Below are positions 49,480 to 60,298 of a DNA stretch of 64,000 nucleotides, one piece after another. The translations under genes were made by a program, and so were the position numbers. Within the stretch, counting starts at the first letter, position 1, and each line of letters starts with the position of its first letter. The notes beneath the pieces were generated by a model that did not search any database, was not told the origin of the DNA, and saw nothing but the letters and a program-made list of their open reading frames with translations. This stretch comes from Condylostoma magnum (lineage: Eukaryota > Ciliophora > Heterotrichea > Heterotrichida > Condylostomatidae), in contig CAKKTI010000033.1 in NCBI GenBank assembly GCA_920105805.1, positions 1 through 64,000 on the forward strand. The letters are read 5' to 3'.

Positions 49480-50040
49480 GCAGATTAGATAAATGATTAT
49501 ATCTCTTCTATGTATTGATTTAAAAGCATTTGGATAAATCTGAATTTGAATATTAATCATAAAATTGCTTAAAATGAGGATGATTAGGAATAATAGTTAA
49601 TTTTAGCAATAGATTTAAGAGACATTCTACCTAGGAACTTATATAAATAAAAAATCAACAATGGTTGATACACTCTACCGCTATTTTAAGCTAATTTTCT
49701 ATATCTACATAGTTTAAGGATATCATACTCTGGAATTCTCAAGACTCGTTTAAGTGTGACACTAACAAGAATAGATTTATTAAATCTGGATTTTAGGATA
49801 ATACTATCAAGCTTGAAGATGATGCGATAAATAGAAAAAATAGTTAATAGGATAAATAAGAAGGATGTATTTCTAGATCAGAAGATTAAACTATTATGCT
49901 TTGGTATTTAAAAGATACTTCCAAAAATTGAGTTATAGGAAGATAGAATAAAGGAGCGAAAATGGTAGTTATATAGAGTTAACATTAATTTATTATATAT
50001 GGAGAAGGCAGCATTTTAGAGAAGAGTCAAAATTAAGTAG
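49480..50040 (+). pseudogene. Decayed copy of the WD40 gene at 28354-29835
   Basis: The plus strand here aligns with the sense strand of the WD40 gene in order: gatttaaaagcatttggata (helical region), tttaagagacattctacc (blade 2), atactctggaattctcaaga (blade 3), ggataatactatcaagcttg (blade 4) and attatgctttggtatttaaa (blade 6). Near the end taaaagatacttccaaaaat is identical in both. Long pieces are missing, the frame changes repeatedly and the similarity varies by segment, so it is not functional. It is a dispersed duplicate about 20 kb from the source, in the opposite orientation. Confidence 0.8.
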
Positions 50041-50472
50041 TTTATAAAAATATTAATTAATTTATATTTAATTAGTCACAGCTTAATTATTATAATCTTA
50101 AGATAAACTTTTTATTGACGAATTTTTCCTTTATTATCTGCTAACTTTGTGCAATGAATATTATTATTCATAGTTGATTTTAGTATTGAAGCTAACCTAT
50201 CACTTGTGTCTTTTAAAAAGAGATTCAGTGATATAACTTTCCAACTAAATAGTAATTATACCTACTAAATTTCTATTTCCGCAGATTATTGAGGTGTTTT
50301 TAACTTTTAAATTATGTAGTCTAGGGCTATAAAGATAAAAATCCGTAATAATTTTACAAATGATTTATATAATGTATCCTAAGACATATTAATTCCACAT
50401 TCTTAATTGAAATTAAAGAATAGTTTAATATAAGTTCAGTATCACCAGATTTATGTTCCTATTTTTCTATAA
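50041..50472. other. AT-rich stretch, no gene seen
   Basis: Between the WD40 relic and the candidate ORF at 50473. No family similarity or RNA gene was found. Open frames exist on both strands simply because TAA and TAG do not close them. Confidence 0.4.
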
Positions 50473-50820
50473 TCATTTATTAAATAAATACATTAAGATA
50501 ACTAAATGTTTGTTAGATTGCTGATTAACTTTTAATATATATATGGTATTTATTTGTTCTGAATTTTATATTTATGAATCTCCTTACTTTACAGCGTTGA
50601 ATTACTTAATAAACTTAGTGCTTTCTTCTATTATTTTATCTCCGAAATTTGATATTAGCATAATTACGTTTGTAATAAATTTATATACAAAACTATCTTC
50701 TTCATCTAAATTAAATTCTTTAAAACAGTCATGCTATTCCTAGTATCTTTCTCCACATTTATAACCATACATAGAGTTGAGAACCTTATAGACCTATGCG
50801 GTATGTACGCATTAATTCAT
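50473..50820 (-). CDS. Candidate small protein or gene remnant
   Basis: A 115-residue frame starting MNQCVHTAQVYKVLNSMYGY. It has a protein-like middle (YQEQHDCFKEFNLDEEDS; NVIMLISNFGDKIIEESTKF) and a TGA end at 50473-50475. Another protein-like stretch lies just upstream in a different frame (FPNINVQQSVKIEESWIIKD, about 50840-50920). Together they look like one decayed gene or a gene with an unrecognised short intron. No function is suggested. Confidence 0.3.
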
Positions 50821-51661
50821 CTATAAATAAAAAATCTTTTATTATTCAGGATTCCTCAATTTTAACTGATTGTTATACATTAATATTAGGAAATCTATAA
50901 CTTAGCTTTCGTTATAAATATTATTCTGTTCATAGTTTAATCTAGATCTTTAAATCACTAAAGTCTTTGTCCTTTTATTGTCTCTAAATCTAATTATAAT
51001 GTTGATAATTTATTATTGTATCCTTCTTTTAATATATAAATCACGAGTATATTCTTCAATAGTCTCTTCATTAAATACATATTTTAAAATCTATTCTTTC
51101 TATAAAACTATTTTTTTCTAGAATAATTCATTAAACTACACATAAAAATTGATTTAACTACTATTTGTGATATATAGATATTATAACATTGAGAAGAGTA
51201 TGCCTGACATATTTAGATTAAAATTTACTAAGTATAAGTATTTGCTATAATATTATTTAATATTCAAGCTATCAATACTGAGTAGGCCTTTTGGAATGCC
51301 CCTATATAAATAATACTTTACAATAAATTTAAATAATGATTTAGCCCAACCAATAAATGATGGCTGTTTGATATAGATAATTATAATTTAAAGTAAACCT
51401 GTATAAGGAATTGATAGATTGTGCTAAATATTACTGATATATAATTATTAATAATGTGAATATACGAAAGGTAGGGTTTATTTGTATCAATAACAATTTA
51501 AAAAAACTTATCAAAATTTAGAAAAAGAATAAAGATTAGCTCAATATTAACTAGCAATTAGACATTTATCGATAAAGTAATCCATTAAACCACTTATATA
51601 TAGTATGTTTATACAAAACTAAGATTTATACATTTTTATATCAATTTAAATTATCTACTAA
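50821..51661. other. AT-rich region with weak coding-like traces
   Basis: The minus strand shows traces such as LKIQIKLWTEQYLQRKL near 50930. The plus strand shows YQNLEKEQRLAQYQLAI near 51510-51570, in a frame open from an ATG at about 51200. Neither can be tied to a family or given firm ends. They may be gene remnants, like the neighbouring WD40 relic. Confidence 0.35.
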
Positions 51662-53221
51662 CTAATTATTGCATACCGGGCAAGATCCCTCTATCATGCA
51701 TTCTATGTGAATTGTATGGCCACATTGTTAGTTTTAATACGGCTTCCATTAATTTACTCTACAATTCTAGAATTAGCAGCTAAAAGATTATTAATTCTAA
51801 CATGTTCTACATACCCCATTTTGAATTAAATTCCGGTGCTTTCACAACCTACATTAACTGCAATTTAGTTAATCCTAGCCTCTATAAGGCTCATTAGGTA
51901 ATAATTATTAATATTCTGGTATAGATTAAGCTACAAAGTGAAGTCTTTAAACATCCTCTTCACTATAAGTATTATTGCAGTTATTCGGACAAGATATTGA
52001 TTTGTTTTCAACATAGCTTTTAAATCTACATAAATTGCACACTGTTTTGCATATATCTGCAACAATTCCAAAGTCATCTTCATTTCTTTAATAATTACAT
52101 AATACACATGTCTTTCCTGTTTATTCTATTATAGGTGGATTAATTACTTATTATATGATATGAGTTTGATCATTTCTTTACTCTAATATAGGTGGAGCGG
52201 GTGCTTGCTGTTTGATATGAGTTCGATAATTAACTTACTATCCCGTTTCCACTTGACGATTATTTTATTATTCCATTTGAGGTTGATAATTCCTTTACTA
52301 TAATTTAGGTGGAGTAATTTCTTACCATAAGATATGAGTTTGATAATTAGATTACTATCCCGTTCCCACTTGACGATCATTTTATTATCCGATTTAAGGA
52401 GGATTGCTTACTGGTTACTAGTAACCTGACTTCTTACGAACCTTTTACAAGTCTTCAGCCAATTTATTCTATTACACTTTATTTGAGGAGGCTACTCTTT
52501 GAATATCTTTGATTGCATCTATAGTTTTTTCCATTTCTTAAAGATTTGTATAAAATGGAAATTGCATCTAAACATCCTAATATTACAACAGGCTTATAAC
52601 CTATTACGTTTAAGAGAGAGCAATTTATGAGTCAGATATAATTTCAATATAAGTAGGAAAGAATACTTATAAATTATTAGGTTTAGGTATTGCAGTATTA
52701 ATATCTAGATGGTTACTACTTGGAGCATAAATAATATACAGATTCAATTTATCTGCTATTTTTTACATAGTTATATCCATGTGCTAATTAAAGCTTAAGT
52801 TTCCTTAATCTTTAAGCATACTTAGGAAATTTTTATTTTCATCTCCATTGCTTAAAATCATTTAGATTATTAAAGTGCTGATTCATTAATAATTACTTGG
52901 ATTAAACAGATTATCACCAATATAATGTAGTCCCTAAGCAACGGACGTGGCCCCATTTAAGCAATAGTTTATTAATTAGATGCAATTATTTATATCCTCT
53001 TACATATTAACATCTTTTGTATACTATCTAGCTAATTTGACACTTTGGTTGAATATTCAATACACCCTATCAAAGTTGCCGGGATCCTTGAATTTGAATA
53101 GCAGTAGATTTTAAATTACACTAAACCCAAGGGCAGACGCAATTTGCTATCTAGGGGTATAAGCAAAGAGCTTATAATTGATTCCAGGGATCTGAAAGCC
53201 AGTTTCTACTATTTGCAACAT
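51662..53221 (-). CDS. RING-type zinc-finger protein with internal repeats
   Basis: About 519 residues. The N-terminal part (PGINYKLFAYTPRQQIASAL; HMDITMQKIADKLNLYIIYA) is a folded domain I cannot name; an OTU-like fold is conceivable but no catalytic Cys/His pair is clear. A Gln/Pro-rich repeat region follows (QNDRQVGTGQQSNYQTHI and a second copy). The C-terminal 150 residues hold paired cysteines: CVLCNYQ, CKTVCNLC, CPNNC, CSQC, CRTCQN, then CGHTIHIECMIEGSCPVC, a RING-like end. This suggests a ubiquitin ligase. TGA is W at VYWIFNQ, NYQWIST and RLWKHRN. Stop TAG 51662-51664 follows CPVCNN. The start may lie further upstream. Confidence 0.65.
52180..52400. repeat. Two-copy direct repeat (about 119 bases) inside the RING gene
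   Basis: Near-identical runs ttactatcccgtttccactt (about 52234) and ttactatcccgttcccactt (about 52353) are each followed by gacgattattttattat-like sequence. The two copies also share the flanking atatgagtt(t/c)gataatta. The repeat keeps the reading frame only approximately (119 is not a multiple of three, with small indels in between) and encodes the NDRQVGTG / NNRQVETG segments. Confidence 0.65.
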
Positions 53222-53463
53222 ATTTATTATAAACTATGTATTTTGTTAATAAAACCGTAGCTTTTACCGATTGACTTATATAAGTAATGTTTGTTAGATT
53301 TAAGAATTTAGTTTGTTATTTTGGGAAAGTACGGTTAGTGCTTACTCTGTTCAATTATGCTATAACATATAGTTATCACAGATAACCTATTTAGAGGAAA
53401 GTAATTGAAATGATAACTGTATGCAGTGTTAACTCAAATCAATAACTCTTTGTATATTAAAGT

Positions 53464-53956
53464 CTATGAATTGCATAATCTAATTGGAGGTTATAGCTCC
53501 CTTGCAATACTAAATCTTAAACTTGTTTTAGATTAGTTATCTTGCTCTAATTTTACAAGTCTTCTATTGATTTACCAGGCTTATCGATTTAAGTCCTCTT
53601 CTAGTATTATACATAAATCTATATAATGTCTGCAATGGTTGCATACACACCTCTAATAATTAAATTCTATAAATTTAGCTTATTGGAATGCAAACTAATT
53701 ATACCTAATAATTACGACACTTAATCATTCTATGACTGTATTCATTTTGCAAGCCTCTTTTATTTAATATAAAGCTATCAATTGCTTAATTCTTTGGATT
53801 ATGCTGATGAATAATTTCATCTTTTTTAAGAGTTGAATTTACTTATTTTCTTGGCTTCTCATACTTTTTCCAGCTGTTGTAGGTATCCCCTCTAATAAAT
53901 TACACATTCTTCCCTATAGCTTTTATCAAATTGATTTCCTTATTTTAATTTTACAT
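53464..53956 (-). CDS. Candidate two-exon small zinc-binding protein (or 5' part of the RING gene)
   Basis: Exon 1 (53721-53956) reads MQNQNKEINLIKAIGKNVQF and on to LNKRGLQNEYSHRMIK. A change of frame at 53705-53720 is exactly explained by a 16-base GT...AG intron (GTGTCGTAATTATTAG on minus). Exon 2 reads YNQFAFQQAKFIEFNYQRCV, then CNHCRHYIDLCIILEEDLNR, to a TAG at 53464-53466, 158 residues in all. The CxCxxC cysteines could bind zinc. The following RING gene starts 240 bases on in yet another frame that is also protein-like upstream of its ATG, so both could be one gene with further introns, or a damaged one. Confidence 0.35.
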
Positions 53957-54146
53957 TAACTAAATTGGACTATTAAAGTAAAATATTACAAAGATACTAG
54001 GTTTAATTAAATAAAAGAAATAGTTTATATAACTAGATATCCCAACCTTAGTATATTATGGTATCAATACTTTCATACATGATCTCTTATGTAAATAAGC
54101 TTAAGGGAAAACTAATTTGTATATATGATAAATCTAAGTATAAAAT
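53957..54146. promoter_or_regulatory. Divergent spacer before the TRP fusion gene
   Basis: 190 AT-rich bases between the candidate minus-strand start at 53956 and the plus-strand ATG at 54147. No defined motif was recognised. Confidence 0.35.
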
Positions 54147-57100
54147 ATGTCAAATTTCATAAGTGCCTTTATTCAGCTCGGTGAAAAGGACTGACTAGAA
54201 CCTTTACTCATAGATTTAAGCAAAATCAATCCAGATCCCTACAAGTAAACATGGGATCTCCCAAAATTAAACACAAACAACATAGTTTATAGTCCTCAAA
54301 CAGATAAATTAGTCCAAATCCGCAAAAATAAAATAGAATTGCTGAATTTTGATTTTAAAAAGCTGACTAACTTAGCAACCTTACAAAATAACATACAAAG
54401 ATTACGGGTAAGTGATCTAGGATCGTTCATAATGGCAGTAAATTAAAGCTTTATTATCATTCTAAACTGCATTACCTATGAGCAATCTGAAATCCAATTA
54501 TAAAACATAATTGATTGTGCAATTGTCGAGTAAAAGTAAGAAATCATAATTTAAACCTCTGAAAATTTCGAGTTTAGACTGCTGAGCAACCTTTAAGAAG
54601 CATAACTAAAAGTACCCATCGAATAAAATATAAAGAAATGGTATATTGATCAAAAAGCAAGTCTAATGATCCTGTCAACTGCTTATAAAATCTGACTATT
54701 AAACGTGAATTCTAATTAAACTCAAAATTTCTTTGGAAATCACAATGATTAATTAGTTATTTTCAAGTTCCTATACAAAGATGATCGAATTGTATCAGGA
54801 GGAATGGACAATTCTTTAAGGTTTTGGGATAGGCAAGGAAGCAATTTGAAAACTTTGTACAATGAATGCAGAATTGACAAGATATACGAAAGCTAGGAAG
54901 ATTGGATATTCATACTATTAGAAGACTTCAAAATAAAAGTATTTGACTAGTACAATTACTAGTAATTAGGAATAATCAACAATGCTTAAATATGTATCAA
55001 ATAAATATTTTTAAGAAAGCAAAGTCATTTAATACTATCATGCAGTCCTTCCTAAATTCAACAATGGAATCTCTAGGACAACAGGCCTGAATTTGGATAA
55101 TTAGTAATAGAAAAGGATTTATAAGTAATGGCAACTAGTGCCGAGGACTATATAATGGCAGGGGACTCATAAGGCAATGTAAAGTTCTATAGAGCACGAG
55201 GGGGTGAACTACTTGCCAACTTCAGTCCTCATAAAGACTGTGTTAATTGAATCATCTACAACTACGTTAAGTGTGAATTTTACTCTTTAAGTGACGATAA
55301 AAGCGTTATAATATGAGACGGGACAATTTTTGACATCAAAGAGAAAATAATCACTGAAAAAATGCCATATCATGGCTAAACTAATTACTAGGGAAATATG
55401 CTGATTTTGCTGTATAGATACAAGAGCTTTGGCATTTATAACCTGAGCACTTTGTAATAAGTATAAGAAGTATCTGATCCCCATAACACACTGGTGGAAA
55501 AATGTATATGGGTTGGAAAGTCTAATAAATTTGCTACATGCTCGTATGATAAAGACGTTAAAATTTGGAATTTAATGTAAAGCGAGTGCATTGGACAATT
55601 ATTAGGACACTCAGCTGGTATAAGAGCCCTAACTTCAACTAATAACGGAAATTTTGTAATTTCTGGATCTGATGACTGTGATATTATACTATGAGATGTA
55701 AAAAGTCTAACAAAAGAATCTATTTTAAAAGGACATAACTTACCCATATTAAGCCTACTGGTTTCTAAAGATGATAAATGACTGTACTCAGGAAGTTTAG
55801 ACAATTATTTGATTATATGATCAATTGAATAGGGTTAAATTTTACTCAAAGCGGATTTCGGGTATAGAATACAACATATGGATAGTATAAGAGACGAGAG
55901 TTTATACTTCCTAAGGTAGAATTAGATCTATTTTTATACAAATCCTTTAAAATTAAGATAAGCAACAATTTATCCTGAAGATAAATGAGCTTACTTCTTT
56001 AAGTATTTTACAATTCAATCAATATAAAAGATCTAGCAGCCTTATTAAAAGCAGTTCAATAAATTCAAGATCTTCCCTTATAACATAAACATTCTGCACT
56101 TGCTTGTGCTATAAATGAACAAAAAAGATCTAATTGAGGCTATCAAAGGAGGAGCTTAATGACTTATTTCAACTACTGGAGAAAGTCCACTGTCGTTAGC
56201 TTTCTAAAATCAGCAGCATGATATAGCAAATTGTTTAGTTAAAAGAATTCCGAAGTATCTTTTCCCTAATTTCCCTTTTTAAGGCATTTCCTTCAATCAA
56301 TTAAACAAGCTTAGTCTGTAATCATTGCCACAATTTTATGAAAAAATACTGATTAAATCGAAGCAAAAGGGCCTTCCTAGTATCGGGGAAATTAAAGGTG
56401 AAGCTCCATTATCCATTGCTGTTGACAGCAATGAAATATTACCTAGTAATTTCTTATAATCAGATCCTAAAATTCCTAAAGCACTGCAATTTCTGATATC
56501 AATAGAAAAGTTTTATATAAATCCAGGATCAAAGAAAAGTATTCAGTTTTTAGAAAGTTTAATTGCTTGTGAGGAAGGTGATATTTTTAGAACAGCTATT
56601 ATAAGGCATATTTTATAGATTAAATGGAACAGAGTACGTGCAATCCTGATGATAAAATTTGTAATGTTTATGGTTTTACTAGGAATTGTGTCTATTCATA
56701 CCATTTATAATGATTTAACAGATGTTTAGTTTATCATTATTTTGGTAATTTCTACTATTGATTTAATTGTTGCAGTTCTGGAGAGCACAATCGGATTCAG
56801 CTGGTATATTTTTGATATATGAAATATAATTGAAGTTGTGCGAATTATAATGATGTATTTGTATATGTATCTTTACTACAAAGATGATCCAAATAATGAT
56901 TTCATTAAATGAATTCAATCAGTGGTCATCTTCTTCACATGGTCAAAGTCAGTTTCATATTTCAGATTATTTGACAGGACAAGATATCTTATAAGAATTA
57001 TAGTAGAAACCTTTAAAGAAATAACAGCTTTCTTCTCAATCCTTCTCATAGCTACCTTAACATTTACATTTGTGTTCTATATCAGCTAAGATCGTTAAAT

Positions 57101-57581
57101 AAGCCTATCTGAATCTTTTATCATTACTTACTTATGAAATTTTGGTTAATTTGAAACAAATAACGAAAACTCAATGGAGACGATTATTTTCTTAATTGCA
57201 TCGGTATTCTGCCCCTTGCTTCTAATGAATCTACTGATTGCAATGCTAGGAGACAGTTACGATAGGATATAAGAAGGCTTAGCAATTGCTGATGGTAAAG
57301 AAATGGCATCAATGCTTTTGAATATTGAAGCCTTACTTTTCTGGAGAAGATCTCAAAATAAAGCTGAATTTATATAAGTGTGCGATGATGAGAAATATGT
57401 TGGTAGAGATGGAAAGGATAAATGAGAGGGAAAGATCAGAGGTATTAAAAGACTTACGAGAAGACTAGAGCAAAAAATATCAAAGTAAAATCAAATTGCT
57501 AAATCGAATATGAATTATACTATAAAATTTATTAAAGATTTTAAAAAGGAAGTTTTAAAGGAGATAAGAAAGTCTAGATAG
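54147..57581 (+). CDS. WD40 - ankyrin-like - TRP-type cation channel fusion
   Basis: 1,144 residues in one frame. Residues 1-600 form WD40 blades (FCP-free examples: RIVSGGMDNSLRFWDRQGS; FATCSYDKDVKIWNLM; FVISGSDDCDIILWDVKSL; LYSGSLDNYLIIWSI), several ending in W coded by TGA. Residues about 640-700 look ankyrin-like (KDLIEAIKGGA; TGESPLSLAFQNQQHDIANC). Residues about 830-1050 hold six membrane segments; the last, VFCPLLLMNLLIAMLGDSY followed by DRI, is the S6/TRP signature, preceded by a pore loop with YLWNFGQFE. A basic coiled tail follows. TRP channels with WD40 domains occur in ciliates but are rare elsewhere. A sensory Ca2+ entry role is inference. It ends TAG TAA 57579-57584. Confidence 0.88.
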
Positions 57582-57694
57582 TAATTTAGTGGATTTTTTA
57601 TGTATATATTTCTGTTAATGAAGTTGTCAAATGAATATATTAAATCGCATATATACCAAAAACTACCTATTAAAATTACTTAAAATCACCAAGG

Positions 57695-58714
57695 ATGGAA
57701 GTAATATCTGACTAATAAGCTTAATAACTAATAAACCACATTAAATCACAAGAACAAAGGGTTGCATCAATAAACCAGACCTAAAAGCCTTTATAATTTG
57801 ATCCGTTTGAAGACATTGAGGAATAAATACGATAAACATATTAATAAAGACTACCTTAAGAAGACATTAATCAAATATCCCAGTAGACAAAATCCTTGAA
57901 TAAAGGTAAATACGAAGGAGATATGCTAAGAAATCAACGCCATGGTTTTGGTACTTTTTAATACAACTCAGGAAGATATTACTCAGGTGAATGGCGTCTT
58001 GATATGCGTCATGGATTAGGAGTAGAACACTTCTCAAGCGGTAATATTTATATGGGACAGTTATAGGAAAACAAAGCACATGGAATAGGAATATACCGCT
58101 GGTAAACTGGAGAAACTTATCACGGGGAGTGGTAACACGGGTAAAAACATGGGAATGGTATTTGATATGGAGTAAACGGTGATAAGTATGAGGGGTAATG
58201 ATAAAACTCGTAAGTAATGGGATGAGGAAAATATCAATGGCCTAATGGAGACTTTTATGAAGGCTTTTGGGATAGTAATGGAAAATAAGGTCTAGGAATC
58301 GAGTATAACTCGTAGAAAAAGACTGAATATAAAGGGGACTTTGAGAGTGGATTTTACTCTGGATTTGGAATACTTAAGTATAGAAATGGAGACATATACA
58401 AAGGAGATTTTGTCAAAGGAAACTGTGATGGAACTGGCCTTTTAAATCTCAAAAACGGTGATTATTACATCGGAGATTTTAAGGAGAATTAAAAATCTGG
58501 AAATGGGGTATTCCACTGAAGATCAGGGAATGTATACAGAGGCAATTTTGTAGCTGGTAAAAGAGAAGGTAAAGGGATAATGTCTTGAAAAGATGGATCT
58601 TAGTATCAGGGTGATTGGTACTAAGGAATTCAGCATGGACACGGTGAGTTTACCTATAAGGACGGAAGACCTGCTAAAATCGGACAGTTTAGGAACAATA
58701 GATTTGTAGGATAA
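57695..58714 (+). CDS. MORN-repeat protein
   Basis: 339 residues. A Gln-rich helical N-terminus of about 65 residues is followed by about eleven MORN repeats, for example KYEGDMLRNQRHGFGTFQY, YHGEWQHGQKHGNGIWYG, DIYKGDFVKGNCDGTGLL and YRGNFVAGKREGKGIMSW. W positions inside repeats are TGG or TGA (GIWYG, VFHWRS, IMSWKD). MORN proteins bind membranes or act as linkers in cilia and cell cortex of protists. Stop TAA 58712-58714 after NNRFVG is five bases before the next ATG, in another frame. Confidence 0.92.
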
Positions 58715-58719
58715 TTAAG

Positions 58720-59529
58720 ATGGAATAAAGCATTTCATACAGGGAAAGGAACAATTCAGCTTAATTATGTTAAAGTTAAGAGGAGTAAATCAGACCATTT
58801 TGTAAAATTTGTAATGAATTCTTCAGACTTAAGGTTAAAAGAACAACTTGCTTGTTTTGTAATTTCGAGGTTTGCAGTATTCACATGTGCTATGATGTTG
58901 AGAATGATAATTTGATTAAATGCAGTAGTTGTTTAAAGGAAAATATAAGGAAAAATACCTTTGCAAGGGATATCTCAAGCATAGTTGAATTGCAGAAAGA
59001 ATTTGAGTCTTTACAAATGCAAAAAGTGAATTATGAAAGTGATATTTTAAGTGCTGATGAAACTGCTTAAAACCTTAAGATAACTATTGGTATAAACAAA
59101 AACACAGAGACGGAAGTATAAAAGGATTTAAATGTGGAATTGAGAAAAATAATTAAAGTCAATGCCAATATCCAAAAATAGAACAATGATCTAGAGTAAT
59201 AAGTATAATAGCTGAATACTAGGATAGAGTCAATATAAAATTAGCTGTAGGATCTGTAGTATAAAAAAGAAATAACTTTATAAGAGATCAAAAAGTTAAA
59301 GATTTAGACTGACTACCAGGAAGGATTAATTTACTAGGCCATTGAAGATACTTAAAATAATGTTCCTATAACTTAACTATGAAATATTACTTGTAATGAA
59401 TGTCATAGAAAAGTAAAGTCATAATTCTAAAAGTAAATTATGTCTGGAATCGGGTTGTAATAATCTTCTCTTATAAGATAAGACAATGGTAAAAGATCAG
59501 ATCAAGTGTGTAATTGTAGTATAGCATAA
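58720..59529 (+). CDS. Zinc-finger coiled-coil protein
   Basis: 269 residues starting MEQSISYRERNNSAQL. Residues 25-75 carry a cysteine-rich finger like a degenerate FYVE/B-box: FCKICNEFFRL, TTCLFCNFEVCSIHMC, then CSSC. A coiled coil (about 95-205) comes next, then a second cysteine set near the C-terminus, ITCNECHRKV and VCNCSIA, before TAA 59527-59529. The paired metal sites at both ends of a coiled coil suggest a scaffold; no family is assigned. It is probably expressed next to the MORN gene, five bases upstream. Confidence 0.7.
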
Positions 59530-59693
59530 TATATTAATATATAATCGATCTAGTTTATATACATAGCTTTATCATCTAAAGGTATAACTTAGCATTATAT
59601 GCAAAAGTAATAAACTAATTAATGCATGTCTTATCCAATTAAACAATTACATAAAAATCCATACTAAAGTTTTTTAAATCGCTTAGATATAAA

Positions 59694-60206
59694 ATGTCCG
59701 AAGTTATTCGAATTATTTCCAGCGAAGGAGAATCCTTTTAATGTCCTATTTAAATTGTTCAGATGGTAGAACTTTTTAAAGAAGTCCCCGATTTCGAGTA
59801 AGAAATCGATTTATCCGAATTGCGAGTAGATTCTAGAGTAGTTTAATGTATAATAAATTACTGTACCCATCACGAATTTGTATCCCCGCCTCCTATAACA
59901 AAACCAATCCAAGGCCCTAAAATAATAGAAAATGTTACAGATAATTGAGATGCAGAGTTTATTGAGGCAAATGATCGCTTTTTAAACCTAAGATTATTAC
60001 TAGCATCATAAAAATTAATGATTCCTTCACTAGAAGAGCTGTGCTGTGCTTACTTTGCTGGTTTTTTTAAAGACTACACAATTAAAGATATAGAAGAAAA
60101 GTTATCAAGATAATCAGACATTTAAATCACTCCTGAGATGGAAGATTGGCTGATGAAAGTGGAATATGCATGGGCTGTGGATGAAAGCACCAAAGCGTTT
60201 CATTAA
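59694..60206 (+). CDS. SKP1: SKP1-like protein
   Basis: 170 residues with the BTB/POZ-type N-terminus (SEVIRIISSEGESFQCPIQI; VQCIINYCTHHEF) and the SKP1 dimerisation/F-box-binding part (DNWDAEFIEANDRFLNLRLL; LASQKLMIPSLEELCCAYFA). The W in DNWDAEF is TGA. SKP1 links cullin-1 to F-box proteins in SCF ubiquitin ligases; CSN8, also in this window, belongs to the complex that regulates these. The C-terminal helix EYAWAVDESTKAFH replaces the usual WCEE ending. Stop TAA 60204-60206: no TGA follows in frame for over 100 bases, so TAA must be able to terminate here. Confidence 0.88.
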
Positions 60207-60298
60207 CATTACAATTAAGATAATATTTTAGGTTAAATTAATTCATCCATCATTTAGTCTATGCAGTGTATTATAATTAGGCACTCTATAAATCTAAA

